From NCBI GenBank assembly GCA_017484225.1, contig JAFUTN010000028.1:1-64000 (forward strand): 64,000 bases of DNA, in the 5' to 3' direction. The notes under the pieces are model-generated. The model was given only the letters and a program-made list of their open reading frames with translations, made no database searches and was not told the origin of the DNA. The stretch comes from Alphaproteobacteria bacterium. GTDB taxonomy: Bacteria > Pseudomonadota > Alphaproteobacteria > RF32 > CAG-239. Below are positions 8,261 through 17,610 of this stretch, piece after piece; position 1 is the stretch's first letter; each line of letters begins with the position of its first letter. The position numbers and the translations under genes are program-made.

Positions 8261-9004
8261 TTACCATCTCGGAACAACATCACCCTCCCGCCATCTGCGC
8301 GCCGGATATCCGCGTTGCGGAGCAACATCATATTTGGCGGCAACTTTCGGAATTTGCGAAATTCTGACATATCCGGCATAAGTCATGTTTTCCGCACATG
8401 CTTCCATTTGTTCTTCCGTTCCGCGGCAAAATACAACCATACGGGTATTTAAATCTTCCAACATAATTTGCTTTTTATGCTTGTTTTTCGGCATTTTTTC
8501 ACCGACTGCGTATTTTTGTTCAATATCGTAATCATACATCTTTACAATGCACTCTTCATCAGGTTCAACCGGTTTTTGCAAAACTTCCGGAATTGTCGGT
8601 TGCTTGTTATTTATATTTTCAGCCTTAACTTCCTGCATATTAGATGAAACAACAATTTCTTTTTCTTGCTCCATGGAAATTTCTTCTTCGGAAGAACCCC
8701 ATAAGAGGCTCCAAAAACTGCTGCTTTTTTCCGTTGCAACGCTTTTTTCCTCAACAATATTTTCATTGGCTCGTGTAACGGTCATTTTTTGCGGAACATC
8801 TTCCGGTCTGATAACATCAGCTTCATCACATGCCGGAATAGTATAGGTATTACCGTTACTGTCGGTGAGAGTTACCGTTTTGTTGTTGCTGCAAATATAG
8901 TCATACTCTGCATCATAGTCGTCTTCCTGATAAACCTCAACACTTGAACATCCGGCAATCAAAATTGCCAGACACGAAAACAAAACCGGATAAATACGTT
9001 TCAT
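8261..9004 (-). CDS. Hypothetical lipoprotein
   Basis: A 247-residue protein with a short signal peptide and lipobox (LIAGC, Cys at 19). It starts with an acidic Tyr/Asp-rich segment, then a Ser/Glu-rich linker and a more ordered C-terminal third (ARRWREGDVVPRW at the end). No known domain recognised. It is 11 bases upstream of comM on the same strand, so it may lead that transcript. Function unknown. Confidence 0.7.
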   Translation of the reverse strand: MKRIYPVLFSCLAILIAGCSSVEVYQEDDYDAEYDYICSNNKTVTLTDSNGNTYTIPACDEADVIRPEDVPQKMTVTRANENIVEEKSVATEKSSSFWSLLWGSSEEEISMEQEKEIVVSSNMQEVKAENINNKQPTIPEVLQKPVEPDEECIVKMYDYDIEQKYAVGEKMPKNKHKKQIMLEDLNTRMVVFCRGTEEQMEACAENMTYAGYVRISQIPKVAAKYDVAPQRGYPARRWREGDVVPRW

Positions 9005-9087
9005 GTTTCAATCCTTAAAAAAACTCTTTTGTGCCATAATAAAACGAAAGTGTTAAAATAATATTTAAATTGCGTGCAAAAAAGCGC

Positions 9088-9115
9088 TTGATTTTTTTGC
9101 AAAAAAATGTAAATT
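9088..9115 (+). promoter_or_regulatory. Promoter of the rpsF-rpsR-rplI operon
   Basis: TTGATT (9088-9093), a 16-base spacer and TAAATT (9110-9115). This gives a leader of about 95 bases before rpsF. Confidence 0.5.
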
Positions 9116-9130
9116 AAGCGCTGTCCCTTG

Positions 9131-9168
9131 CCGGATTCCGAAAGAGGGTTCGGCTATACAAGAACCGG
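9131..9168 (+). promoter_or_regulatory. Leader hairpin upstream of rpsF, possible autoregulatory site
   Basis: CCGGaTTC (9131-9138) can pair with GAACCGG (9162-9168), with an alternative inner hairpin GGTTC (9147-9151)/GAACC (9162-9166). Leaders of bS6 operons in many bacteria bind the bS6:bS18 dimer. That this hairpin does so is inference only. Confidence 0.3.
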
Positions 9169-9218
9169 TCTTTGATGAAAAGGCCATTTGTTGAGTTATC
9201 CATAAGGAGATATAAAAT

Positions 9219-9548
9219 ATGTCTAATTACGAAGGCGTTTTAATCGCCCGTCAAGACCTCGGAGCTTCTCAAGTTAATGACCTCGTATCTAATTTGAGCG
9301 AAGTTATTAAAAAAGAAGGCGGTGAGGTTGTAAAAGTAGATAATTGGGGTTTGAAAAACCTTGCTTATCGTATCAAAAAAAACCGTAAAGGTTACTATGT
9401 TTTGTTAAACATTGTAGCTCCGTCAAAAGCAATCAACGAATATGAACGTGTTATGCGTCTGAATGAAGATGTTATCCGTTTCATGACTGTAAAAGTTGAA
9501 GAATTTAACAGCGAATCAGCTTCCGGTGAAGCCGGTGAAAACGCATAA
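9219..9548 (+). CDS. rpsF: 30S ribosomal protein bS6
   Basis: A 109-residue protein that binds 16S rRNA in the 30S platform together with bS18. It shows the bS6 pattern [10 protein letters not shown] at the start, [22 protein letters not shown] in the middle and a short acidic tail (here Ser/Glu/Gly-rich). First gene of the operon, with AAGGAGA upstream, 14 bases from rpsR. Confidence 0.97.
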   Translation: MSNYEGVLIARQDLGASQVNDLVSNLSEVIKKEGGEVVKVDNWGLKNLAYRIKKNRKGYYVLLNIVAPSKAINEYERVMRLNEDVIRFMTVKVEEFNSESASGEAGENA

Positions 9549-9562
9549 AGGAGATTTTTACA

Positions 9563-9787
9563 ATGGCTAAACAAACTTTTTTCAAAAGAAAATCTTGCCC
9601 GTTCTCAGGTGAAAACGGCATTAAAATTGATTATAAAGACGTGAAAACTCTTTCTCGCTATATTTCCGAAAAAGGTAAAATTATTCCGTCTCGTATCACT
9701 TCTGTTTCGGCTAAAAAACAAAGAGAATTGGCTCGCGCCATTAAACGCGCTCGTTATATTGCTTTGTTACCGTATGTTGCAATGTAG
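9563..9787 (+). CDS. rpsR: 30S ribosomal protein bS18
   Basis: A 74-residue basic protein and partner of bS6 in the 30S platform. It has the typical segments [19 protein letters not shown] and IPSRIT, and the end [10 protein letters not shown]. The N-terminal RKSCPFSG holds a Cys of the kind often seen in this family. It lies between rpsF and rplI with 9-14 base gaps. Confidence 0.97.
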   Translation: MAKQTFFKRKSCPFSGENGIKIDYKDVKTLSRYISEKGKIIPSRITSVSAKKQRELARAIKRARYIALLPYVAM

Positions 9788-9796
9788 GAGGCTAAA

Positions 9797-10282
9797 ATGG
9801 AAGTTATTTTACTTGAACACGTTGAAAAACTCGGAAAAATGGGCGATAAAGTAAATGTTAAAAACGGATATGCCCGTAACTACTTATTGCCGCAGAAAAA
9901 AGCTTTGCGTGCAACAGATGCCAATATGGCTTATTTTGAAGCACAAAAGGCTGCTTTGGAAGCTCATAACAAAGAATTGTTTGAAGCTGCTTCCAAGTTA
10001 GCAGAAACATTGAACGGATTTAATGCCGTATTGATTCGTCAAGCTGCTGAAACCGGTCAATTATACGGTTCCGTTACTATTCGCGATATTGCCGGTGCAA
10101 TTAAAGAAGCCGGTTTTGATGTTGCTCGTCGCTATGTTTATTTGGAAAAGCCGATTAAGGATTTGGGTATTTACCAAGTTAAACTTAATTTGCACCCTGA
10201 AGTTACTCAGACAATTTTGGTAAATGTTGCCAGAAGTGCTGATGAAGCTAAAAAACAAGCAAAAGCATACAATCAAGAATAG
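9797..10282 (+). CDS. rplI: 50S ribosomal protein bL9
   Basis: A 161-residue 50S protein, two globular domains joined by a long helix. The N-terminal EVILLEHVEKLGKMGDKVNVKNGYARNYLLP is the family signature; the C-terminal domain ends with a short Lys-rich tail. Last gene of the operon, closed by a terminator. Confidence 0.97.
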   Translation: MEVILLEHVEKLGKMGDKVNVKNGYARNYLLPQKKALRATDANMAYFEAQKAALEAHNKELFEAASKLAETLNGFNAVLIRQAAETGQLYGSVTIRDIAGAIKEAGFDVARRYVYLEKPIKDLGIYQVKLNLHPEVTQTILVNVARSADEAKKQAKAYNQE

Positions 10283-10301
10283 GTTACTTTTGCGAAAAAA
10301 T

Positions 10302-10334
10302 AAAAACTCCGGCAATTTGCCGGAGTTTTTTTTG
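10302..10334. terminator. Terminator of the rpsF operon
   Basis: AAAACTCCGGC, a 4-base loop and GCCGGAGTTTT followed by more T. It is symmetric, so it can also serve pth, which ends at 10339 on the other strand. Confidence 0.85.
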
Positions 10335-10338
10335 TTTG

Positions 10339-10917
10339 TTATTTATTTTGCAATTTCATGCCGATTCGGTTAGAAAACTCGGCTATTCCTTTTTTCAGCA
10401 AAATCGGTAATAAATCAGTCACGATTTCTATGTCTTTTTCAATATTTTGCTTATCTGACTTAGAAAATCCGGACAAAACATGGTTAACAATGCTTTCTTC
10501 ATCTCGGTTCACGGGATGCCCGACTCCGATTCGGATGCGGTTATATTCGGGAGAAATGCAAGAATCAATGCTTTTTAATCCGTTATGGCCGCCGGAGCCT
10601 CCGCCTGTTTTGGCTTTAATTTTTTCCGTCGGTAAATCCATATCATCATGAATAACAATCACATTTTGCGGCAAAATTTTGTAAAAAGAAGCCGCCTTCA
10701 CAACACTGTTTCCGGAAAGGTTCATAAAAGTTTGCGGTTTCAGCAAATAAATTTTTTCACCTTCAATATTCCCCTCGGCAATCAAACCGTCAAATTTGTT
10801 GCGCCACGGTGCAAAATTATAACGGCGGAATATTTCATCCGCCGCCATAAATCCCACATTGTGACGGCTGGTAGCGTATTGCGCGCCGGGGTTACCGAGA
10901 CCAACCACCAAAAACAT
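10339..10917 (-). CDS. pth: Peptidyl-tRNA hydrolase
   Basis: A 192-residue enzyme that cleaves peptidyl-tRNA released from stalled ribosomes, recycling tRNA. Catalytic residues fit the E. coli enzyme: Asn9 (GLGNPG), His19 (SRHNVG) and the Asp in HDDMDLP near residue 92; GSGGHNGLKS is also present. AAGGATTT precedes the ATG. It lies 9 bases after rplY, the usual rplY-pth arrangement of proteobacteria. Confidence 0.96.
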   Translation of the reverse strand: MFLVVGLGNPGAQYATSRHNVGFMAADEIFRRYNFAPWRNKFDGLIAEGNIEGEKIYLLKPQTFMNLSGNSVVKAASFYKILPQNVIVIHDDMDLPTEKIKAKTGGGSGGHNGLKSIDSCISPEYNRIRIGVGHPVNRDEESIVNHVLSGFSKSDKQNIEKDIEIVTDLLPILLKKGIAEFSNRIGMKLQNK

Positions 10918-10926
10918 GCTAAATCC

Positions 10927-11217
10927 TTATTTACGCATAAAGTCAACGTGAATAGGTTTGTCAGAAACCGGATGGAATTGAACATCTTGGCAAACAACCT
11001 TAGTGTTTTTACCATCTAAAGCAATAGTGATTTCGGATTTGTAAAAATCTCTGATATCCAAAGCTTTTTCTAATTCAACCGGATCCAAGCTGATTAATAC
11101 GGCATCTTTTTTACCACCGTAAATAACTGCAGGAATGCGACCCTCACGACGACATGCACGAGCTGCCCCCTTACCTGCTTTCTCACGCTTTTGCGCATTA
11201 AAAGTAATATCTGTCAT
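10927..11217 (-). CDS. rplY: 50S ribosomal protein bL25, short form
   Basis: A 5S rRNA-binding protein of 96 residues when started at the ATG at 11217, which follows GAGGAAAC. A longer in-frame start at 11298 has no such site. The motifs REKAGKGAARACRREGRIPAVIYGG and QDVQFHP...HVDFMRK match bL25. Most alphaproteobacteria carry the longer CTC form with a second domain (general knowledge); that domain is absent here. It is co-transcribed with pth. Confidence 0.92.
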   Translation of the reverse strand: MTDITFNAQKREKAGKGAARACRREGRIPAVIYGGKKDAVLISLDPVELEKALDIRDFYKSEITIALDGKNTKVVCQDVQFHPVSDKPIHVDFMRK

Positions 11218-11377
11218 ATTTGTTTCCTCATAAATTAAGTTTATATCACCGGCAGCCTCCAGGGGTGCCGTCGGCAAGTGTTCTTTTACATCATTCATTT
11301 TCTAAATGCAAGTCTTTTTTAGTCGGCAGGTTCTTCATAATATTGTCAAAAATTTTTATTTTTTGTCATTTTTAGGC

Positions 11378-11405
11378 TTGCATTTTATTTTTATTGTGCT
11401 AGTAT
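11378..11405 (+). promoter_or_regulatory. Candidate promoter for the GC-rich island
   Basis: TTGCAT (11378-11383), a 16-base spacer and TAGTAT (11400-11405), in AT-rich DNA 47 bases before the first island ORF. Confidence 0.4.
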
Positions 11406-11452
11406 GACTCTTACGTGATTTTATAATTAATGTTTAATTAAATTTAGAGCTT

Positions 11453-11854
11453 ATGAAAGTAGTATCTTTGGAGAACCTGAACGGGTTCATTGTCAACAAC
11501 ACTTTTGAGATGATTGCTAACGAGATGGGTGCCAAAGCTGCCGAAGAGAAGCCGCGTCTGGTTCGGCTGGTGCTTCGTAACAGCGCAGAACCCAAGATAC
11601 CCACCGGAGTGCCATTGGTGTCGTTCGTAAAGAATCTGCGACTCAACGGTGAGATTGTGGTGGTTGTCTTTGACGTTGCAACCGGAGCCATTCAGCTGAT
11701 TGACGGTAGCTACATCGCCTCTGAGACCAACGTGAAGGGCAACTTCAAGATTGCCGGCGTGACCTATGGGATCAAGGACACTGTCAACGGGATTGCCCGC
11801 TACCATCGTGTGGTGGTGCCCCGCAAGCGTCCCCGCAAGAAGGTTCAACTCTGA
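11453..11854 (+). CDS. Hypothetical protein of foreign base composition (island gene 1)
   Basis: A 133-residue basic protein, no signal peptide or membrane segment. The start is MKVVSLENLNGFIVNN and the tail is strongly basic (VVVPRKRPRKKVQL). No family recognised. Codon use differs sharply from its neighbours, favouring CTG, AAC, ATC and GTG; 36 of 60 bases in 11521-11580 are G or C. There is no Shine-Dalgarno sequence before the ATG, unlike almost every other gene here. It is followed by a second ORF of the same type and then a terminator. Confidence 0.6.
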   Translation: MKVVSLENLNGFIVNNTFEMIANEMGAKAAEEKPRLVRLVLRNSAEPKIPTGVPLVSFVKNLRLNGEIVVVVFDVATGAIQLIDGSYIASETNVKGNFKIAGVTYGIKDTVNGIARYHRVVVPRKRPRKKVQL

Positions 11855-11890
11855 TAGTCTTGTCAGTGGTTTAACTTTAAACGTTTGCCT

Positions 11891-12142
11891 ATGTGGATAG
11901 AAACATTTATCGGATTGCTCTTGGCGCAGTTTTCGCCACATGAGCCGACCATGCCTCCCTCGGAGCGTCAGTTTGCGCTGGAACCGCGTGTAGAATGGCG
12001 GATTCGGCGCAACGAAGAAGATGATGACGACGACTGGCGCGACCGGTTGTCAGACTTTCAGAAAGCACGGCTGCACCGCATTGAGGTAAGAGTCAAGCCT
12101 CGTTACAATCGCCGCGGTTGTCGCCAGAGTTACAAAAACTAA
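11891..12142 (+). CDS. Hypothetical protein of foreign base composition (island gene 2)
   Basis: An 83-residue protein from the ATG at 11891, with an Asp-rich run in the middle (NEEDDDDDWRDR) and an Arg-rich, basic C-terminus. No family recognised. Base composition and lack of a ribosome binding site match the upstream ORF (36 bases away), so the two probably arrived together. A shorter or longer start cannot be excluded. Confidence 0.5.
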   Translation: MWIETFIGLLLAQFSPHEPTMPPSERQFALEPRVEWRIRRNEEDDDDDWRDRLSDFQKARLHRIEVRVKPRYNRRGCRQSYKN

Positions 12143-12148
12143 TTAAAA

Positions 12149-12180
12149 GAAGCACCCCACAGAGGGTGCTTCCGTATTTT
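12149..12180. terminator. Terminator between the island and accA
   Basis: GAAGCACCC (12149-12157) and GGGTGCTTC (12164-12172) with loop CACAGA, followed by a T-rich stretch. It lies between the island genes and the 3' end of accA, which are convergent. Confidence 0.75.
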
Positions 12181-12200
12181 TAAACAGCTAATGGGAAAAA

Positions 12201-13187
12201 TTATTTCTTCTTTTTATCCTTTTCCAAAAATTGCGAACCGATTTTTAAGAATTTTGCCGTGCGTTGTTCTTTCAACTTAGCATAATCCATGCTTTTCAGT
12301 TCCTGCAAATTTTTCTTAACGGATTCGCGCAAATTATCAAACATCTGCTGCGGATTGCGGTGAGCGCCGCCCAAAGGTTCTTCTACAATTTCATCAATAA
12401 TGCCAAGCTTTTTCAAATCTTGTGCAGTCAGATGCAAAGCCTCGGTAGCTTCTTTGGTTTTTTCCGCCGAACGCCACAAAATTGAGGCACATCCTTCCGG
12501 AGAAATTACCGAATATATGGAATGTTCCAGCATAATAACTTTGTCGGCAACGGCAATAGCAATGGCTCCGCCGGAACCGCCTTCGCCGATAACGGTTGAA
12601 ATTATAGGGGTTTTGACTTGCAAGCATTTTTCTATTGATGAAGCAATTGCCTCTGCCTGACCTCGGGCTTCGGCATCAATACCGGGGTATGCACCGGCGG
12701 TGTCAACAAAAGAGAGTATCGGGAGCTTAAATTTTTCGGCCATATCCATTAAACGCTGAGCTTTGCGGTATCCTTCCGGTTTTGCCATACCGAAGTTGTA
12801 TTTAATGCGGGAATCCAAATCGTTTCCCTTTTCTTGTCCGATAACAACAACCGGAGTTCCTTCAAATTTACCGATTCCGCCGACTAAGGCTTTATCGTCG
12901 GCAAAACGGCGATCGCCGCATAAAAGCGTAAAATCTTCAATTAAAGCATTAATATAGTCCAAACAATGCGGGCGCGAAGGATGACGGGCAATTTGTGCTT
13001 TTTGCCACGGCGTCAGGTTACGATAAACATTTTCCTTGTGGGTATTTAAACGTTTTTCCAAACGCTTGATTTCCTTATTGATATCCAAATCTTCATCAGG
13101 AGATATTTGCTTCAGATGATTAATTTTTTCTTCAATTTCAACAATGGTTTTTTCAAAGTCTAAAATCACGTTTTCAGTATCACTCAT
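12201..13187 (-). CDS. accA: Acetyl-CoA carboxylase carboxyltransferase subunit alpha
   Basis: A 328-residue alpha subunit of the carboxyltransferase that transfers CO2 from carboxybiotin to acetyl-CoA to make malonyl-CoA for fatty acid synthesis; it works with AccD. The N-terminus is a coiled coil. The crotonase-type core shows PEGYRKAQRLM, FVDTAGAYPGIDAEARGQ, GEGGSGGAIAI and SVISPEGCASILWR. Length and order are typical, with a slightly longer Lys-rich tail. Single gene. Confidence 0.97.
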   Translation of the reverse strand: MSDTENVILDFEKTIVEIEEKINHLKQISPDEDLDINKEIKRLEKRLNTHKENVYRNLTPWQKAQIARHPSRPHCLDYINALIEDFTLLCGDRRFADDKALVGGIGKFEGTPVVVIGQEKGNDLDSRIKYNFGMAKPEGYRKAQRLMDMAEKFKLPILSFVDTAGAYPGIDAEARGQAEAIASSIEKCLQVKTPIISTVIGEGGSGGAIAIAVADKVIMLEHSIYSVISPEGCASILWRSAEKTKEATEALHLTAQDLKKLGIIDEIVEEPLGGAHRNPQQMFDNLRESVKKNLQELKSMDYAKLKEQRTAKFLKIGSQFLEKDKKKK

Positions 13188-13356
13188 TACACAGCCTCAA
13201 AACATACATTATTTTCGCGTGAAGTTTAGCACATTTTTTGCAAATGTTTAGAGTTTTTTTGGTTCGTGTTGATTAATATTAACTTTTTAATAAAAAACTT
13301 TTGCTAGAATGGTGCGGAAGATTAAGAGTTAAACCGCTGTTTATGAGGTGTTTGAA

Positions 13357-14556
13357 ATGTTGTCAGTTGCTTTTTTCGGGGCATTTTTTGCTTCTGCGAG
13401 CTGGTTGATTTATGCGTATTTGTATGTTAAAGCGCAGCTTGGGAACGTTGCATTGTTTGAGCAATCTCCGGAAATTTTGCTTAATTTTATGGCTATTGTT
13501 GTTGTGCCGGTATTGTTAATTTGGTTTATTTTCGGCTATGCAAACCAATTTATTGCCAATCGTGCCATGAATATTAAGCAGGGAGAACTGCTGCGTCAAC
13601 TGCAAAAAAATCAGGACTATACCGACTTGGTTGTTCGCGTGATGCTGGAAACCGAACACGAAATCAAGGACGGATTTGTGATTAATAAGTTTGACACATT
13701 TATTGCCGATATGAATGAATCTTTAAGCGAGATTATTCAACGCTGCAATATTGCGTCAACGGCTCAGCTTGATCAACTTTGGCAAAGAGTTTTGCGCGGC
13801 GAACGCTGGGCATTGGGCAAAGCGGTTATTGATGCCGGAAAAAATCAAAACACTTTTAATGCATGGGTGAGAGAAAAAATCACGCGGGATAAAGTTTTTC
13901 GCGGAACATTATTGGAATTTTGTTCTCGCTACCAGAATCTTTTGCAACTTTTGGAAAAACACGACAGAGACCGCGTATTTTTGCGTATTGTGGAAACCGG
14001 AGTTTTTGGAAAAGTTTATTCAATTATTGCTCCGCTCAGTGAAGGAATTGTTTCTCCTCAGGCAAAAGCCGAACCGCAAGAAGAAAATGAATATGCTTCG
14101 GTGTTGAAAATTGCCACAATGGAAGAACCGAAAGCCAGTGACAGCATTGTTAATGTGGATAAAGATGTGGAAGAAAATGATGCGGAAGATGACGATTTGA
14201 GTGCGTATGCTCCGCGCGAATCATTTTTCAGTCGTTTGAATCCGTTTAAGCGTCAGGGTGATGAAAGTGATTTGCCGGATACCGGAGATGATCCGTTTTT
14301 TCAGGCCTTACACAACAGTTTCAGCGATAACGGCGAGCCGGCATTGTCAGAGCGGACTCCATCTCTTTCTGCCGACATACGTTCAGCCGGCGAATACGGT
14401 GAAAAAAGCGAACCTCATATCGGTTCGGAGCCTCGTTTGAGTGCAGAAACACCTGTTTTTGCGGCCACAAACGAAAATCAGCCTAAAACTGATGAAAATG
14501 AAAAAGATTTGGCATATCCTTTCGGCGGATGGACAGATGAAAAAAATTATCGCTAG
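13357..14556 (+). CDS. Membrane-anchored protein with long acidic tail, function unknown
   Basis: About 399 residues. I place the start at ATG 13357, preceded by GAGGTG; the GTG at 13348 lies within that site. Two N-terminal membrane segments (about residues 1-25 and 45-65) are followed by a helical region with TETEHEIKDGF-like and RGERWALGKAV segments. From about residue 230 the tail is acidic, Pro/Ser-rich and probably disordered. No known family recognised. It overlaps yejA by 20 bases, so the two are translationally linked and may act together at the membrane. Confidence 0.65.
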   Translation: MLSVAFFGAFFASASWLIYAYLYVKAQLGNVALFEQSPEILLNFMAIVVVPVLLIWFIFGYANQFIANRAMNIKQGELLRQLQKNQDYTDLVVRVMLETEHEIKDGFVINKFDTFIADMNESLSEIIQRCNIASTAQLDQLWQRVLRGERWALGKAVIDAGKNQNTFNAWVREKITRDKVFRGTLLEFCSRYQNLLQLLEKHDRDRVFLRIVETGVFGKVYSIIAPLSEGIVSPQAKAEPQEENEYASVLKIATMEEPKASDSIVNVDKDVEENDAEDDDLSAYAPRESFFSRLNPFKRQGDESDLPDTGDDPFFQALHNSFSDNGEPALSERTPSLSADIRSAGEYGEKSEPHIGSEPRLSAETPVFAATNENQPKTDENEKDLAYPFGGWTDEKNYR

Positions 14557-16330
14557 TCTGTTTGCGCTGTTTTGTGTTTTTGTAACCGAAGCTGAGGCCG
14601 GAATATATGATAACATAGCTCTTTACGGAGAGTCAAAATACAAAACCGGATTTAAAAATTTTGCATACGTTAATCCTGATGCGCCGCAGGGCGGAAAGAT
14701 TATTTTGCCGGCATACGGCACATTTGATAATTTTAATCCTTATATTTTTAAGGGGGTTGCGGCAAGTTTTGTTGCCGGATTGGTTTTTGAAACACTGGGA
14801 TTCTCGCCGACAGATGACCCGTTCACGGTATACCCTTTATTGGCAAAAAAATTTGAATTACCTGAAGACAAATCGTATGTCGGGTTTATTTTGGATGAAA
14901 ATGCTCGTTTTTCCGATGGAACAAAAGTTAGCGCAGATGATGTTATTTTCAGCTTTAACGCCATAACGGAAAAGGGTTCTCCGATTTACAAAATGTATTA
15001 TGCAGATGTTGACAGAGTTGAAAAACTTGCTCCGAATCATGTGCGCTTTTATTTTAAACAAGGCACGCAAAATAAAGAACTGCCGATGATTTTGTCGCAA
15101 TTTGCCATCTTTTCCGAAAAGGACTGGAAGGATAAAGATTTTGCCAAACCTTATTTAAGTGTTCCGCTCGGGAGCGGGCCGTATACAGTGAAAGATTTTC
15201 AAATCAATAAATATGTGGAAATGCAAAAAAATCACGATTATTGGGGAAAAAATTTGCCGGTTCGGCGAGGTTTTTTTAATTTTGATACGATTCGTTATGA
15301 CTATTATCAGGATACAACCGTTACGCTGCAGGCTTTGTTTTCCGGCAATATTGATGCACGTCAGGAATATATTGCTAAAATATGGATGACCGGATATGAC
15401 AATGAGTTGGTAAAATCCGGAAAAATAGTCAAAAAAACATTTTCACATAACAATCCGGCAATATTGCAGAATTTTGCGTTTAATTTGCGCCGTCCCAAAT
15501 TCCAAGACCGTCGTGTCCGTAAGGCCATAGATTTGGCTTTTAATTTTGAATGGGCAAATGAAAAACTTTTTTACAATCAATACAAACGTTTGTTCAGTTA
15601 TTTCAGCAACACCGGCATGGAAGCAACCGGTTTGCCTCAAGGACGGGAAAAAGAAATTTTGGAGCAATATGCCGACCGGCTGAATCCGGATATTTTTACC
15701 CGTCCTTATGAGCAGACAACAAATAAAAATATTTATGATTCCCGAGAAAATCTGAAAAAAGCGGTGGAATTACTCAAAAGCGCAGGATATGATTTTGTTG
15801 ACGGCAGAATGACAAATATGGCAACAGGTGAACCTCTTGAGTTTGAGGTGTTAAGCAACTCTGCCAACGGTTCAAGCTTTACAAAGGTTATGCTGCCGTT
15901 TATAGACAATTTGCGCAAAATCGGGATTAAGGCTGTTTTTCGTAATTTGGAGGTAAATATTTTCAAAAACCGTTTGGATAATTTTGATTTTGACATGGCC
16001 ATAATTTCTTATCCGACCAGTCAACTTCCGGGGAACGAACAACGTGAATATTGGGGCAGTGAATCTGCGGATATAAAAGGAAGCAATAATATTATAGGCA
16101 TAAAAAATCCGGTAGTAGATGAGTTGATTAAGGGGTTGGTTGCAGCCGAAGAAAAAGAAGAGTATGTTGCTTATGTTAAGGCACTGGACAGAGTTTTGCT
16201 CAGTGAAAATTATCTGATTTTTCAGTGGTATTCGCCGTATGAACGTGTCGGATACAAAAATAAATTCGGAATGCCTCCGGCAGATTTAAAAATCGGATTT
16301 CAGCCTTATACATGGTGGATAAAGGAGTAA
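14537..16330 (+). CDS. yejA: Periplasmic peptide-binding protein of the YejA type (ABC transporter, SBP family 5)
   Basis: About 597 residues from the ATG at 14537. A Sec signal (MKKIIASLFALFCVFVTEAEA) is followed by the family 5 binding fold: YGESKYKTGFKNFAYVNPDAPQGG, then FSDGTKVSADDVIFSF and SGPYTVKDF. In enteric bacteria YejABEF imports peptides, including microcin C. The C-terminal QWYSPYERVGYKNKFGMP and PYTWW also fit YejA. It overlaps the preceding membrane protein gene and is followed 3 bases later by yejB. Confidence 0.88.
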   Translation: MKKIIASLFALFCVFVTEAEAGIYDNIALYGESKYKTGFKNFAYVNPDAPQGGKIILPAYGTFDNFNPYIFKGVAASFVAGLVFETLGFSPTDDPFTVYPLLAKKFELPEDKSYVGFILDENARFSDGTKVSADDVIFSFNAITEKGSPIYKMYYADVDRVEKLAPNHVRFYFKQGTQNKELPMILSQFAIFSEKDWKDKDFAKPYLSVPLGSGPYTVKDFQINKYVEMQKNHDYWGKNLPVRRGFFNFDTIRYDYYQDTTVTLQALFSGNIDARQEYIAKIWMTGYDNELVKSGKIVKKTFSHNNPAILQNFAFNLRRPKFQDRRVRKAIDLAFNFEWANEKLFYNQYKRLFSYFSNTGMEATGLPQGREKEILEQYADRLNPDIFTRPYEQTTNKNIYDSRENLKKAVELLKSAGYDFVDGRMTNMATGEPLEFEVLSNSANGSSFTKVMLPFIDNLRKIGIKAVFRNLEVNIFKNRLDNFDFDMAIISYPTSQLPGNEQREYWGSESADIKGSNNIIGIKNPVVDELIKGLVAAEEKEEYVAYVKALDRVLLSENYLIFQWYSPYERVGYKNKFGMPPADLKIGFQPYTWWIKE

Positions 16331-16333
16331 AAA

Positions 16334-17407
16334 ATGCGTAACTATATTTTAAAGAGGTTATTACTGATTCCTTTCACTTTATGGGGCATAATTACCGTAA
16401 ACTTCATCATAATTCAACTTGCGCCGGGAGGTCCGGTTGATTATATGCTGGCTCAATATCGCGGAATGAATACCGACAGCAAATCACAATTTACGGCAAC
16501 GGCAGAAGTTAATACCAGCACGGCTCAGTCAAAGTATGTAGGAGCTCAGGGTGTTCCGGAAGATTTGGTTAAAGCACTGGAGCAACAATTCGGTTTTGAT
16601 AAACCATGGTATTATCGCTATGGAAAAATGCTGAAAGACTATTTATGCTTTGATTTCGGCAAAAGTTATTATCGTGATAAGTCTATTACGGAATTAATCA
16701 AAGAGAGATTGCCGGTATCTGTTTCTTTGGGTTTGTGGTCAACTTTGATAATTTATTTGATAGCAATTCCTTTAGGAATAAAAAAAGCCCGCAAAGACGG
16801 TTCAATATTTGATACGGTAACGTCATTTTTAGTGGTAATCGGGTCAGCAATGCCGGTATTTTTGCTGGCGGTATTTTTTATTGTGTTTTTTGCCGGAGGA
16901 ACGTATTTTCAGTGGTTCCCGCTCCGTGGATTAGTTTCGGATAATTGGGATACCTTCAGTTCTTGGCACAAAATTACCGATTATTTTCATCATATTGCAT
17001 TGCCGGTTTTAACTATGGTAATCGGTGGATTTGCCGGTCTTACCATGCTGACAAAAAACTCATTTTTAGATGAAATAAATAAGCAATATGTTTTAACGGC
17101 ACGAGCAAAAGGTGCTTCGGAAAATCGTATTTTATACGGACACGTTTTTCGTAATGCTATGCTTATTATCATAGCCGGATTTCCTTCGCTGCTGATAAAA
17201 ATGCTGTTTACCGGTTCGTTGTTAATTGAAGTTATTTTTTCATTAAACGGATTGGGACTTTTGGGATATGAGGCAATCACAACGCGAGATTATCCGGTAG
17301 TTTTCGGAACTCTATATATATTCGGTCTTATAGGATTGGTGTTGAAATTGGTCAGTGATATAACATATTGTCTGGTTGACCCCCGTATCAATTTTGAAAA
17401 AAACTAA
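16334..17407 (+). CDS. yejB: ABC transporter permease of the YejB/DppB type
   Basis: A 357-residue inner membrane permease. The N-terminal [34 protein letters not shown] segment is characteristic, as is the YejB-type insertion before [11 protein letters not shown]. The EAA loop ([20 protein letters not shown]) contacts the ATPase. About six membrane segments. The partner permease (YejE) and ATPase (YejF), normally encoded next, are not found downstream here; the next gene is an unrelated small ORF behind a terminator. Confidence 0.88.
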   Translation: MRNYILKRLLLIPFTLWGIITVNFIIIQLAPGGPVDYMLAQYRGMNTDSKSQFTATAEVNTSTAQSKYVGAQGVPEDLVKALEQQFGFDKPWYYRYGKMLKDYLCFDFGKSYYRDKSITELIKERLPVSVSLGLWSTLIIYLIAIPLGIKKARKDGSIFDTVTSFLVVIGSAMPVFLLAVFFIVFFAGGTYFQWFPLRGLVSDNWDTFSSWHKITDYFHHIALPVLTMVIGGFAGLTMLTKNSFLDEINKQYVLTARAKGASENRILYGHVFRNAMLIIIAGFPSLLIKMLFTGSLLIEVIFSLNGLGLLGYEAITTRDYPVVFGTLYIFGLIGLVLKLVSDITYCLVDPRINFEKN

Positions 17408-17610
17408 AATACGCTTTACAAAATTGAACTGATTATGTATTCTTTCGTCAGTTTCGGGTGTTCCGGAATTGGAGTGTAGAAACTCCATGAGCCATGTTTT
17501 GTGTAAAAACATAAAAATTACACGCTTTTCGGTTTCGGCTGGAAGGCGGTAAAATAAGTTATTCATAACAAATATACCACACTATTTTGGTTCAGTAGTT
17601 TCTAACTTCC

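Noticed and set aside
11444..11941. 165-residue reverse ORF opposite the GC-rich island
   Set aside because: Shadow of the GC-rich island gene; composition follows the forward frame, and there is no ribosome binding site.
17312..17566. 84-residue reverse ORF after yejB
   Set aside because: Overlaps the end of yejB antisense, no site, no match; at most a decayed remnant.
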